Counted from the stretch's first letter, positions 26,648-35,955 are shown. The stretch: DNA of 35,955 nt from Alphaproteobacteria bacterium (GCA_019232625.1 JAFANP010000056.1:1-35955), one strand, 5' to 3'. Numbers and translations: made by a program. Notes: a model not told the origin generated them from the sequence alone.

Positions 26648-27742
26648 TCATCCCGCCGTCTCCAGCCGCAGCCCCACCTTGGGACGGGCGGCTTCGGCGA
26701 GGTACGATTCCAGCTCGCCGGCGCGGTGGGCGGCGGTGTGCGCGGCGAGCACCCTGGAGCGCGCCGCCGCGCCGATCGGCGCCGCGAAAGCCGCGTCGCC
26801 GCGCTCCAGCAGGGCGACGACCTCGCCGGGGCCATCGGCGAGCACTATCTCCCGCCCCGGCACGAACAGCTCGCTCAAGCCCTCCCACCGGTCGGAGACG
26901 ACGGGGACGCCGCAGGCCGCCGCCTCGAACAGACGGACCGACGGCGACCAGCCGGCGGCGATCATGTCGGCGCGGGTGACGTTGAGGGTGAAGAGCGACG
27001 CGGAATAGAAGGCGGGATGCCCCGCCGGCGGCAGATGCTCGATCCGCTCGACGTTCGCGGGCCAGGCGATGTCGCCGGGATATTGCGGCCCGGCGACGAC
27101 GAACCGCCGCCCGGGAAGGCGCCGCGCCGGCTCGATCAGCAGCCGCTCGAGGGTCGGCTGCCGGTCGGGGCTGTAGGTGCCGAGATAGGAGAGGTCCCAG
27201 CGCTTGGGGATGTCGAGCGGCGGATAGGCCTCGGGATCGACCGAGCAATAGAGCGCCCGCGCCGCCGGGCTGTGGAAGCGCCGCTCGATGTGGCGCAGGG
27301 TCGGCCCGCCGGTGAACGACAGATAGAGGTCGAAGCCCGGTATCACTTCGGGCGAGAGATATTCGAAATCGCCGCGCTCCAGCTTCGCCAGGGTGACGGG
27401 CGTGTCGATGTCGTAGAAGGCGGCGACGCCGCGGGCATGGTCCTGCACGAAGCGGGCGACCGCGACTCCTTCGGGCACGTAGGAGCCGACCATCACCGCG
27501 TCGGCCTCCGCTATCTCCCGCCGCCAGAGCTCCAGCCCTTCCAGGTCGGCATAATATTCCAGCCGGCAATAATCGGGCCGGGTGACGTCGCGATGGTCGC
27601 GGTACCAGGGCATGTCCCGCTCCAGGAACATGATGTCGTGGCCGCGGGCGGCGAACGCCTTGAGCAGCGCGCGGAACGTCGTCGCGTGGCCGTTGCCCCA
27701 GCTCGACGACAGCGAAAGGCCGAGGACGACCAACTTCATCAC
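26648..27742 (-). CDS. CgeB-like glycosyltransferase (third in tandem)
   Basis: The 364-residue product belongs to the CgeB-like group (COG4641) of GT-B proteins. The N-terminal half has a Rossmann-like start (KLVVLGLSLSSSWGNGHATTFRAL) and a KRWDLSYLGTYSPDRQP segment; the C-terminal half has the nucleotide-sugar site RADMIAAGWSPSVRLFEAAACGVPVVSDRW. It overlaps its upstream paralogue by four bases (ATGA). The donor and acceptor are unknown. It resembles the two genes upstream but is clearly diverged, so it likely adds a different residue to the same glycan. Confidence 0.85.
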   Translation of the reverse strand: MMKLVVLGLSLSSSWGNGHATTFRALLKAFAARGHDIMFLERDMPWYRDHRDVTRPDYCRLEYYADLEGLELWRREIAEADAVMVGSYVPEGVAVARFVQDHARGVAAFYDIDTPVTLAKLERGDFEYLSPEVIPGFDLYLSFTGGPTLRHIERRFHSPAARALYCSVDPEAYPPLDIPKRWDLSYLGTYSPDRQPTLERLLIEPARRLPGRRFVVAGPQYPGDIAWPANVERIEHLPPAGHPAFYSASLFTLNVTRADMIAAGWSPSVRLFEAAACGVPVVSDRWEGLSELFVPGREIVLADGPGEVVALLERGDAAFAAPIGAAARSRVLAAHTAAHRAGELESYLAEAARPKVGLRLETAG

Positions 27743-28827
27743 GCGGCGCTCCGCGCGGGCTGGCGCGCTTCGCGGAACAGTGCGTCGACCTGCTCGCCGC
27801 GATGGGCGTAGCTATGCTCGGCGCGGACGCGCGCCAGCGCCGCACGGCCGATCGCCCGCGCCCGCTCGGGCGTCAGCGACTCGACGATTTCCGCGACATC
27901 CCGGCCGTCGCGGGCGACGAGGACCTCCTCCTGCGGCGCGAGGAACAGCTCGATGCCTTCCCATGCGTCGGTGATCAGGCAGGCGGCGGCGCCGGCCGCC
28001 TCGAAGACTCGGGTGGCCGGCGAGAAGCCGACATGGGCCATCGAATCGCGCGCCACGTTGAGCACCGCCAGAGGCGTGCAGTTGAAGGCGTTGTGCTGGT
28101 GCGTGTAGACGTGGCCGAGGTGCCGGACGTTGCCGGGCATCGCCTTCGACTCCCAGCCGTTGCCGCCGATCAGGAAGCTCCGCTCGGGCTGCAGGGCGGC
28201 GGCGCGGAGGAAGAATTCCTCCACCCGCGCCTCCCGATCCGGGAGGCGGTTGCCGAGGAAGGCGAGGTCGGCGAAGAAAGCGGGATCGGGCGCGACGGGG
28301 TGGTGGGTCGCCGGATCGAGCGCATTGTAGACGGGGACGCAGCGGCGCGCGCCGAAGCCCTGATAGGCGTCGATCACCGGCGGCCCGCCGCCGTAGGTCA
28401 GGACCATGTCGAGGCTCGGCAGCACCCGGCGGACGACGTGGCTCTCGTCGGCGCGCATCTCGTCCAGGGTCGCTGCGGCATCGACGTCCCAGAAGAGCCG
28501 CAGCGCGCCGTCGCGGCTATGCTCGACTATGCCTTCCAGCAGCTCCGTGTCGAAGACGCCGACGCCGCTCGCCTTGACGACGATATCGGCCTTGCGGGCG
28601 TCCTCGAGGACTTGCCGGAGCCCTTCCGGAGTCGCCGGATAGACGATCGATCTCGCCCACTCGGGGGGATCGATGTCGCGATGCCGCTGACGCTCGAACG
28701 CGTCGGGCTCGTAGAAGGTGATGTCGTAGCCGCGCCCGGCAAGGTCGCGCAGCAGCCCGCGATAATAGGTCGCAGCGCCGTTCCAGTAGGAGGAAAGAAG
28801 GCTGGAGCCGTAGAAAGCGATCTTCAT
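27739..28827 (-). CDS. CgeB-like glycosyltransferase (second in tandem)
   Basis: The 362-residue GT-B protein starts KIAFYGSSLLSSYWNGAATYYRGLL, has DLAFLGNRLPDREARVEEFF in the middle and ARDSMAHVGFSPATRVFEAAGAAACLITDAWEG as the C-terminal donor site. This matches the COG4641/CgeB-like architecture. The ATG overlaps the stop of the preceding gene by four bases (ATGA), and its own stop overlaps the next start. The sugar is unknown. Its opening and donor loops are closest to those of the 26648-27742 product. Confidence 0.85.
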   Translation of the reverse strand: MKIAFYGSSLLSSYWNGAATYYRGLLRDLAGRGYDITFYEPDAFERQRHRDIDPPEWARSIVYPATPEGLRQVLEDARKADIVVKASGVGVFDTELLEGIVEHSRDGALRLFWDVDAAATLDEMRADESHVVRRVLPSLDMVLTYGGGPPVIDAYQGFGARRCVPVYNALDPATHHPVAPDPAFFADLAFLGNRLPDREARVEEFFLRAAALQPERSFLIGGNGWESKAMPGNVRHLGHVYTHQHNAFNCTPLAVLNVARDSMAHVGFSPATRVFEAAGAAACLITDAWEGIELFLAPQEEVLVARDGRDVAEIVESLTPERARAIGRAALARVRAEHSYAHRGEQVDALFREARQPARSAA

Positions 28828-29936
28828 GCGGTGAGCCTCAATTCGGCGGGCGCGGCGAAGCGCGCGACGATGGCGATCAGCTCGTCGGCGCGGTGGCCGC
28901 AGGTGTGGCGGGCCCGGATCGTCTCCAGGCCGCTTCTCGCCAGCGCCGCCCGCAGCTGCGGATCGTCGCGGAGCGCCAGGAGGTGACGGGTCATCTCCTC
29001 GCCGTCGCGGGCGACGAGATAGTCTCGGCCGGGCCGGAACAGCCCCTCTTCATCCTCCCAGGGAGCGGAAACGAGCGGGATGCCGCACGCCATCGCCTCG
29101 AACGGCCGGATCGTCGGGATGCCCGGCAGCAGCTTCGTGTAGTAGCGGCGCGGCACGTGCACCGTCGCCAGGTGGCGGGCGAAGACCTCGGGGGCGCGGG
29201 CGTTGGGAAGCCAGCCGTGGTAGCGGCCGCCGTAGCGGCGGACCGTGGCCTTGGCCGTCTCGTGGTAGCGCACCCCGTAGACGTCGAGGCCGAGGCCGGC
29301 GGCGCGGGCGGGCCGGAAGAGGAATTCCTTGAGCTCCTTGGTGCGCTCGCCCTCCCCCCAATTGCCGATCCAGACGAGGCCCGAGCGCGCCACCTCCTCG
29401 GCCGGGGGATGGAAGCGGCGGATATCGGCGGCCTCGTGCCAGACGAAGACGCGGTCCCCCCAGCCCCAGCGGCGATAGACCTGGGCGAGCGTCTCGCCGA
29501 AGGCGAGGACGCCGTCATAGGCGCCAAGGTCGTAGGCGCGCATCTCGGCCCGCGCCGAGACCGCGCGGTGATGAGTGTCGTGGAAGAGCAGGGTGAAGCG
29601 GCCGCCGGCGGCGCGCAGGCGCCCTAGCCCGGCGACCAGCGCCGGATCGTTCCACTCATGGGCGATGACGAGGTCGGCGTCGCCGACCATCGCGCGAAGA
29701 TCCGCGTCTTCGCCATAGGGCCGCGAAGACAGCTCGGGGTAGAGCCGTCGATAGGAGTCCAGCCCCTCCTCGCCATGGTCCTTGAGGAGGTTCTCGAGGC
29801 TCCAGGCGCCCTCAGGCTCCCAGACCTCCACCTGATGGCCGCGCGCGCCAAGCTCGCTGAGGACGCCGCGCAGGAAGTGGGCGTTGCCGTGATTCCAGCA
29901 TGAGGCGAGGGAATGGGTGAAGTAGCGGATCCTCAC
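28824..29936 (-). CDS. CgeB-like glycosyltransferase (first in tandem)
   Basis: The 370-residue GT-B protein opens RIRYFTHSLASCWNHGNAHFLRGVL and contains SGLVWIGNWGEGERTKELKEF and the donor site LPGIPTIRPFEAMACGIPLVSAPWED. It is the most diverged of the three CgeB-like proteins. The start is GTG, overlapping the stop of the GT4 gene by four bases (GTGA). It sits in a chain of genes with 4-base overlaps from 31051 to 27739, which implies tight translational coupling and one assembly pathway. Confidence 0.85.
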   Translation of the reverse strand: MRIRYFTHSLASCWNHGNAHFLRGVLSELGARGHQVEVWEPEGAWSLENLLKDHGEEGLDSYRRLYPELSSRPYGEDADLRAMVGDADLVIAHEWNDPALVAGLGRLRAAGGRFTLLFHDTHHRAVSARAEMRAYDLGAYDGVLAFGETLAQVYRRWGWGDRVFVWHEAADIRRFHPPAEEVARSGLVWIGNWGEGERTKELKEFLFRPARAAGLGLDVYGVRYHETAKATVRRYGGRYHGWLPNARAPEVFARHLATVHVPRRYYTKLLPGIPTIRPFEAMACGIPLVSAPWEDEEGLFRPGRDYLVARDGEEMTRHLLALRDDPQLRAALARSGLETIRARHTCGHRADELIAIVARFAAPAELRLTA

Positions 29937-31047
29937 GCCGCCCTCGCGGCCAGGACGGGGCGACGCACGGCGGGGAGGAGGCGGCGGTAGAGCGAGGCCA
30001 TCTGCGCCGCCATCGCGTCGGGCGTGTAGCGCGCCGCGCGCTCGGCCGCGGCGGCACCGCGCACGGAACGCTCGAAATCGTCGCTGACGAGCCCGGAAAC
30101 GGCCTCGACGTAGGCCTTCTCGTCACGCGCGGGCACGTACAGGGCAGCCTCCCCCCAAAGCTCGCGGAAGGTCGGGATGTCGGAGAGGATGAGCGGGCAG
30201 CCCGCCGCCGCCGCCTCCAGCACCGCCAGCCCGAACGGCTCGTAGAGCGCCGCGGAGACGAACACCGGCCGCGCCGACAGCCAGCGCGCCATCTCCTCCT
30301 CGCCCAGCGCGCCGAGGCAGTGGATATGATCGAACATGACCTCGGCGCCGTTCGGCCCCTTGAGCGGACCGGCGGCGCGGACTGGAACCGCGACCGACCC
30401 TGCCGCGGCGTCGACGGTGGCGAGGTTCTTGCCCTCGTCCCAGAGACGGCCGGCGGTGAAGACGAAATCGTGGACGGCGCCGCGCCTCAGCGTCAGCGGC
30501 GTGCGGCCGTTGTGCACCGTCGCCGGCGCCGCCGCCAGGCCGTAGAGGCGCCGGACGCTCTCGCCGAAGGCGGCCGTCGGCGTCACCACCGCCTCCACCT
30601 TGCGCAGCGCCGAGCCGACAAGCGCCGTCCGCCAGGCGAAGTCGGCCGGAAGCGCGGTGCCGTGCACCGCCTCCCACCAGGTCGCGACGCAGCTGTGATG
30701 GACCGCCACCACCGGCACCGGGAAATCCGCCAGCGCCGCCAGCGCCGGCGCGTTGAGCTGGACGAGGTCCACCTCCGTCTCGCGGGCGAGCGCGGCGATG
30801 CCCTCGGCCGCCTGCCGAAGCGCCGCCTCGTTCTCGGCGAGCCAGTCGAGCGCAAGGCCGGTGTCGACGAGCTTGAGGCCCGGCACCGTCGAGGCCGACT
30901 GCCTCTGCTCCTCGGACGGCGAGGGACCGGTGACGGCCAGGACGGTGGCGACGCCGAGGCGGGACAGTCCGCGCGCGAGGTCGATCGAATATTGCCACAC
31001 CCCGCCCACCGCGTCGGCGGTGACGAGGACCCGCAGATGGGCGGCGG

Positions 31048-31051
<4 letters not shown>
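29933..31051 (-). CDS. Family 4 (GT-B) glycosyltransferase
   Basis: The 372-residue product has the N-terminal donor/acceptor domain start LRVLVTADAVGGVWQYSIDLARGL and the C-terminal retaining-enzyme signature EPFGLAVLEAAAAGCPLILSDIPTFREL (E-x7-E). FTAGRLWDEGKNLATVDAAA marks the second Rossmann domain. A family 4 retaining transferase using a nucleotide-sugar is expected; the substrate is unknown. The GTG at 31051 overlaps the stop of the upstream epimerase gene by four bases (GTGA). Confidence 0.9.
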
Positions 31052-32175
<1,124 letters not shown>

Positions 32176-32230
32176 CGGGTTGCTCTCCGGCTTCGGCAGG
32201 GAAAGGGAGGACGGGGCGCCGCGCGCGCGC

Positions 32231-33346
32231 TCACGCCACGAGCCCCCGGGACTCGAGCTCGGCCCGGGCCTGGTCGACGCGGTCGTCGGCGGTCTGCGCG
32301 GCGACCCATTCGGCGAGCTCGGCCAGACCCTCGCGGAAATCCTTGCGTGCCCGGAAGCCGAGGCCTGCCTGCGCCCTCGCCGTGTCGCAGAAGCAATGGC
32401 GGATGTCGCCGATGCGGGTCTTCCCGACGATCTGCGGCGCGATGTCGTTCTTGCCCATCGCGCGGGCGAGCTCCTGAGCCACCTCCGTCACCGAGCGGTC
32501 CTCGCCCGAGCCGACGTTGAACACGCCGCCCGCGGCCTGCGGCAATTCGAGCGCGTCGGCGAAGGCGCGCGCCACGTCGCCGACATAGACGAAGTCGCGC
32601 CGCTGCCCGCCGTCCTCGAAGATCATCGGCTGCTGCCCGTTGAGAAGGCGCGAGGCGAAGATGGCGAGGACGCCGGTATAGGGATTGGAAAGCGCCTGGC
32701 CGGGCCCGTAGACGTTGAACAGGCGCAGGCAGACGCCTTCCATCCCATAGGCTTCGCTCATGATGAACGTCGTGCGCTCCTGCACATATTTGCCGAGCGC
32801 GTAGATCGAGGCGAGATCGGGCCGCTTCCATTCCGGCGTGGCGACGGGGATGAGCGGACGGCCCCCGGCATCGACCGGATCCCAGCCCTGGGCGTCGCCG
32901 GTGCGGGGCAGGCGCTTCGCGTCCTCGACGGCCTTCCCGTCGGGATCGAGATAGAGGCCCTCGCCGTAGATGCTCATCGAGGAGGCGGTGACGACGCGGC
33001 GGACGGGCCTGTCGATCAGCTTCTCGAACAGCACGGCGGTGCCGACGTCGTTGACCGACGTATAGCGCTCCACAGCGTACATGGACTGGCCGACGCCCAC
33101 CTCGGCGGCGAGGTGGACCACGCTGTCGACGCCCTTCAGCGCCCGGGTGACGGCATCTCCATTGCGGACGTCGGCGCGGATCAGCTCGACCCCCGGATCG
33201 AGGCCCTCGGGACGCTCCCGGTCGCCGTGCACCTGCTCGATCAGCGAGTCGAGGATGCGGACTTCATGACCCCTGGCCTGAAGCTCCCTGGTGACGGCAC
33301 GGCCGATGAATCCGGCGCCGCCGGTGATCAGAATCGTCTCCGGCAA
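32231..33346 (-). CDS. NAD-dependent nucleotide-sugar epimerase (dTDP-rhamnose 4-epimerase-like)
   Basis: The 371-residue product has TGGAGFIG (8-15), the VHLAAEVGVGQSMYAVERYTSVN region, TASSMSIYGEG and YALGKYVQER as the Y-x3-K site. GQRRDFVYVGDVARAFADAL and the LRLFNVYGPGQALSNPYTGVLAIF stretch fit the extended SDR epimerases such as those acting on dTDP-rhamnose. The substrate is not certain. The start appears to be a TTG at 33346 directly before PETILITGGAGFIG. It is the first gene of the minus-strand operon, reading away from the shared promoter region. Confidence 0.85.
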   Translation of the reverse strand: MPETILITGGAGFIGRAVTRELQARGHEVRILDSLIEQVHGDRERPEGLDPGVELIRADVRNGDAVTRALKGVDSVVHLAAEVGVGQSMYAVERYTSVNDVGTAVLFEKLIDRPVRRVVTASSMSIYGEGLYLDPDGKAVEDAKRLPRTGDAQGWDPVDAGGRPLIPVATPEWKRPDLASIYALGKYVQERTTFIMSEAYGMEGVCLRLFNVYGPGQALSNPYTGVLAIFASRLLNGQQPMIFEDGGQRRDFVYVGDVARAFADALELPQAAGGVFNVGSGEDRSVTEVAQELARAMGKNDIAPQIVGKTRIGDIRHCFCDTARAQAGLGFRARKDFREGLAELAEWVAAQTADDRVDQARAELESRGLVA

Positions 33347-33543
33347 AGTAGAACCCCCAATCCATTAATCTATGTTATTAATGTATATTTATCAGTAACT
33401 TGCATCTTCTTCTTCAACCGTGGCGAAACACGGCCGCCTGTTCTTTGTTCCGCCCGCGCGCCCGTCGCGGGGGAGGGAACAAGCGCCCGCCGCGGACGGT
33501 TTGGCGGCCGCAGCTGAATCGTTTCAGGACGGTATCGAAAGGC
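33347..33543. promoter_or_regulatory. Divergent promoter region of the glycan locus
   Basis: The stretch at about 33360-33410 is strikingly AT-rich (ATTAAT repeated at 33364 and 33375, then TATATTTATCAG) in an otherwise GC-rich window and lies between the two divergent operons, so it probably holds both promoters. Further right, TTGTTCC (33445-33451) and CCCGCG (33453-33458) pair with CGCGGG (33467-33472) and GGAACAA (33476-33482), a hairpin in the leader of the plus-strand operon. Confidence 0.55.
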
Positions 33544-34143
33544 GTGACCGCGACCCTCCTCCTCATCCGCCATGCCGCCCATGTGGAGCTGGGGCGGACG
33601 CTCTCCGGACGCAGGCGCGACGTGGCGCTGAGCGGCGAGGGGCTCGAGCAGGCGGAGATCGTTTCCGACCTGCTGGCGGTCGAGCCGCTCGTCGCGGTCT
33701 ATTCGAGCCCGCGCGAGCGCGCCTGGTACACGGCCCGGGCGATCGCTGACGCCCATGAGCTCCAGGTCGACGTGGCCGACGATCTGGACGAGGTCGATTT
33801 CGGCGACTGGACGGGCATGTCGTTCAACGACCTGGAGGGCGATCCGGCCTGGAACGCCTGGAACGAGGAGCGCGCCACCGCCCGCCCGCCGGGCGGCGAG
33901 AGCATGGCGGAAGCGGTGGCCCGCGCCGCCGCCGCGCTGCAGGCGATCGCCGCCGCGCACCCCGGCGGCACCGTCGCGTGCATCAGCCATTGCGACATCA
34001 TCCGCGGCCTCATCGCGCATTATCTCGGGCTGCCGCTCGGCAACCTGCTGCGCTTCGACATCGACCCCGCGTCGGTCTCCCGGCTGGCGCTGGGAAGCTG
34101 GGGCGCCCGCATCATGACCGTCAACGAGAGGCTCTATCAATGA
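33544..34143 (+). CDS. Histidine phosphatase family protein
   Basis: The 199-residue product belongs to the phosphoglycerate mutase-like histidine phosphatases. It has LLLIRHAAH with the phospho-accepting H10 (RHA instead of the usual RHG), SSPRERAWYTA, E83 in DEVDFGDW as the likely acid, and ISHCDIIRG with H149. A phosphorylated sugar or inositol is an attractive substrate in view of the neighbours, but this is inference. The GTG at 33544 gives the best family start; its ribosome binding site is weak. Its stop overlaps the next start (ATGA). Confidence 0.85.
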   Translation: MTATLLLIRHAAHVELGRTLSGRRRDVALSGEGLEQAEIVSDLLAVEPLVAVYSSPRERAWYTARAIADAHELQVDVADDLDEVDFGDWTGMSFNDLEGDPAWNAWNEERATARPPGGESMAEAVARAAAALQAIAAAHPGGTVACISHCDIIRGLIAHYLGLPLGNLLRFDIDPASVSRLALGSWGARIMTVNERLYQ

Positions 34144-34922
34144 ACGTCGCCGCCCGAACCCTCCAGCCGGACGTTCGCGGGATCAGGGAAAAGGTCGACG
34201 CGCTCGGCCCCTGGTTCCACAATATCGACCTCGGCGGCGTCTGGACCGCGCCCGACCACTTCCTAGGCGACTATCCGGGGGTGAAGTTCCGGCGCTTCGC
34301 GCCGCACCTCCCCGACGACCTCTCCGGCAAGAGCGTGCTCGACATAGGCTGCAACGCCGGCTTCTATTCGATGGAAATGATGCGGCGCGGCGCCGAGCGG
34401 GTGGTCGGCATCGACAGCGACGAGCGCTATCTCGCCCAGGCCCGCTTCGCCGCCGAGACGCTGGGCCACGCCCGTATCGAGTTCCGCAACCTCTCCGTCT
34501 ACGACGTCGGCGCGCTCGGCGAGCGGTTCGACCTCGTCATCTTCATGGGCGTCCTCTACCATCTTCGGCACCCCCTGCTGGCGCTCGACCTCATCCACGA
34601 GCATGTCGCCGCGGACATCCTCCTCTTCCAGTCGATGCAGCGCGGCTCGGCGCGGGTGCTTCCGCTCGAGGAGGATTATCCGTTCGAGGAGACGGCGACG
34701 TTCTGGGAGACGGGCTTTCCCAAGCTCCACTTCATCGAGCGGGAATATGCCCACGACTGGACCAATTGGTGGGTGCCGAACCGCGCCTGCGCCGAGGCCA
34801 TGCTGAGGGCGTCCGGCTTCCGCATCGAGACGCGGGCGGAGGAGGAGGTCTACATTTGCCGCCGCGCGGAAATGCCTTATGGGGCGTGGGGCACGGGCGC
34901 GGTCTATCCGCGGAAGGGGTGA
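34140..34922 (+). CDS. SAM-dependent methyltransferase (Rta_06860/TIGR04290-like)
   Basis: The 260-residue product has the class I SAM motif VLDIGCNAGFYS (66-77), GIDSDERYLAQARFAAETLG as the following acidic segment, and FDLVIFMGVLYHLRHPLLALD as a third motif. It closely resembles, from memory, the methyltransferase family TIGR04290 (Rta_06860 family), seen beside glycan genes in several proteobacteria; this assignment is unverified. The acceptor is unknown. It shares a 4-base overlap with the phosphatase gene and lies three bases ahead of the glycosidase-like gene. Confidence 0.88.
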   Translation: MNVAARTLQPDVRGIREKVDALGPWFHNIDLGGVWTAPDHFLGDYPGVKFRRFAPHLPDDLSGKSVLDIGCNAGFYSMEMMRRGAERVVGIDSDERYLAQARFAAETLGHARIEFRNLSVYDVGALGERFDLVIFMGVLYHLRHPLLALDLIHEHVAADILLFQSMQRGSARVLPLEEDYPFEETATFWETGFPKLHFIEREYAHDWTNWWVPNRACAEAMLRASGFRIETRAEEEVYICRRAEMPYGAWGTGAVYPRKG

Positions 34923-34925
34923 GAC

Positions 34926-35843
34926 TTGTCCATCGAAGCGGCGATGATCTGGAACGAGCCCAACAACAAGTCGCATTGGGACCCCGAGATCGACCCCGAA
35001 TGGACGATGTTCGGCGACACCGTGACCGCCGCGGCCAAGGCGATCGCCTCCGTCAACCCGGCCGTGAAGCGGGTGCTCGGCGGCATCTCGCCGATCGATC
35101 CCTTCTTCATCCGGCGCCTCGAGGGCTACGGCGTGCTCGACCATGTCGAGGTGATCGCCGTCCACGGCTTCCCGCTCGACTGGAACCTGTGGCCGATCGA
35201 CGCCTGGCCCGACAAGATCGCCGAGATCGAGGCGGTGGCGCCCGATCACGAGATATGGGCGACCGAGGTGGGCGTCGGCAGCTTCGGCGCCGAGGAGGTC
35301 CAGCTGTTCGGCGTCGAGCGCACCGCCGAGCTGCTCGTCGGCCGCGTGCCGCGGGTCTTCTGGTATTCGCTGTTCGACCTGCCGCAGAGCTGGGGCGCGA
35401 CGACGCGCCACCGCGAAGCCGAGGGATCGAGCTATTATCGCCACTTTTACATGGGTTTGATCCGCGAGGACGGTACGCCGAAGCTTGCGCTGGAGCGCTT
35501 TCGGGCGCACAGCCCCGCGATGGGCATCATGCAGTGGTTCCACTTCGAGGATCCGCGGCTGGACGACGCCGTCCGGTGGCTCCGGCGGCTCGGCGTGACC
35601 CATCTTCGCACCGGCCTCAGCTGGGCGGACAGCTACCGCCCGGGGTGGGAAGCCTGGTTCGACCGGCAGATGGAAGCTTTAGAAGAGTTTGAAACGACCG
35701 TGACTTTCTGCTTCACGCCCGACTCGCAGGGGATCGCCCCCCACCACACCAGTCCCCCGAAGGATCCGATGTATTTCGCTGATTTCTGTGCCCGCATGAT
35801 CGAGCGCTACGCCCCCGCCCAGCAGCAGAAGGCCGTCGCCTGA
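34926..35843 (+). CDS. Glycosidase-like (GH-A barrel) protein with apparent circular permutation, annotated as beta-xylosidase type
   Basis: The 305-residue product contains clan GH-A-like motifs in an unusual order. IWNEPNN near the N-terminus supplies the expected acid/base E11, and WATEVGVGSF supplies a nucleophile-like E114. A terminal-strand segment VFWYSLFDLP and EDGTPKLALERFRAH follow, which usually mark the end of such barrels. Then comes a segment that usually starts a barrel: DDAVRWLRRLGVTHLRTGLSW and TVTFCFTPDSQGI (about 213-275). So strands 1-3 appear to follow strands 4-8. No signal peptide is visible. The start is TTG, with GGAAGGGG seven bases upstream. It may act on, or only bind, the cluster's glycan. 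Confidence 0.85.
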   Translation: MSIEAAMIWNEPNNKSHWDPEIDPEWTMFGDTVTAAAKAIASVNPAVKRVLGGISPIDPFFIRRLEGYGVLDHVEVIAVHGFPLDWNLWPIDAWPDKIAEIEAVAPDHEIWATEVGVGSFGAEEVQLFGVERTAELLVGRVPRVFWYSLFDLPQSWGATTRHREAEGSSYYRHFYMGLIREDGTPKLALERFRAHSPAMGIMQWFHFEDPRLDDAVRWLRRLGVTHLRTGLSWADSYRPGWEAWFDRQMEALEEFETTVTFCFTPDSQGIAPHHTSPPKDPMYFADFCARMIERYAPAQQQKAVA

Positions 35844-35955
35844 TGAGTCTGCATGACCCCAAGGCGATCAACGTCGCCATCGTCGGCGTGGGCAACTGCG
35901 CGAGCTCGCTCGTGCAGGGCCTTGCCCATTACCAGAATGGCGGCGCCAACGAGCA
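35843..35955 (+). CDS. ino1: myo-Inositol-1-phosphate synthase, N-terminal part (partial)
   Basis: The first 37 residues lie in the window: MSLHDPKAINVAIVGVGNCA, then SSLVQGLAHYQNGGANE. The VAIVGVGNCASSLVQG motif is the NAD-binding start of the prokaryotic (actinobacterial-type) inositol-3-phosphate synthase, which converts glucose-6-phosphate to 1D-myo-inositol 3-phosphate. The ATG overlaps the glycosidase-like gene's stop by one base (TGATG). The gene runs off the window, so full length and active-site residues cannot be checked. Confidence 0.85.
   Translation, partial: MSLHDPKAINVAIVGVGNCASSLVQGLAHYQNGGANE

Noticed and set aside
34263-35603. 446-codon minus-strand frame opposite the methyltransferase and glycosidase-like genes
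   Set aside because: Antisense to two proteins with clear family motifs; its composition is that of a complementary-strand artefact.

Overview
The window is GC-rich, densely packed bacterial DNA, most likely from a sphingomonad-type alphaproteobacterium (Sphingomonas/Sphingosinicella-like). This rests on the reading of the rimP-nusA-ylxR-infB-rbfA-...-truB-rpsO-pnp string, the lnt-metK-trmB arrangement, intergenic GC-rich hairpin repeats of a kind common in sphingomonads, and the overall protein character. No rRNA, tRNA, CRISPR array, transposase or phage gene was seen.

Layout. (1) 1-9291, minus strand: the transcription/translation operon rimP, nusA, ylxR, infB, rbfA, then three extra genes (GNAT acetyltransferase, M50 site-2-type protease, thymidine kinase), then truB, rpsO and the first seven codons of pnp at the window edge. 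(2) 9496-17209: an accessory island with a large repeat protein (seven propeller-like repeats followed by six cadherin-like repeats), a tandem pair of paralogous proteins of no family I recognise (12722-15166), a structured inverted-repeat block (15281-15375), a membrane-anchored seven-bladed WD40 protein and two small proteins. (3) 17272-20299: a GtrA-like membrane protein and a family 2 glycosyltransferase on the minus strand, divergent from a large multi-spanning GT-C-like membrane protein on the plus strand; this looks like a gtrA/B/C-type glycan modification set. (4) 20329-25534: a lipoprotein PQQ-type sugar dehydrogenase (+), the lnt-metK-trmB operon (-) with a perfect 28-bp palindrome between lnt and metK, and a small VOC-family protein (+). 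(5) 25550-35955: a glycan locus built around a divergent promoter region near 33.35-33.54 kb. On the minus strand are seven genes in a row (two sugar-nucleotide epimerases, a GT4 glycosyltransferase, three CgeB-like glycosyltransferases, a UDP-xylose synthase-like decarboxylase). On the plus strand are a histidine phosphatase, a SAM methyltransferase, a glycosidase-like protein and the start of myo-inositol-1-phosphate synthase.

The most interesting parts are the 25.5-36 kb locus, which appears to encode an unassigned glycan or glycolipid pathway that may involve xylose and inositol; the glycosidase-like protein at 34926-35843, whose barrel halves appear in permuted order; the unknown paralogue pair at 12.7-15.2 kb; and the 28-bp palindrome upstream of metK, a good candidate for a methionine-cycle (SahR-type) operator. 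The adjacency and 1-4 nt overlaps of most genes in the 25.5-36 kb locus point to two coordinated transcription units.
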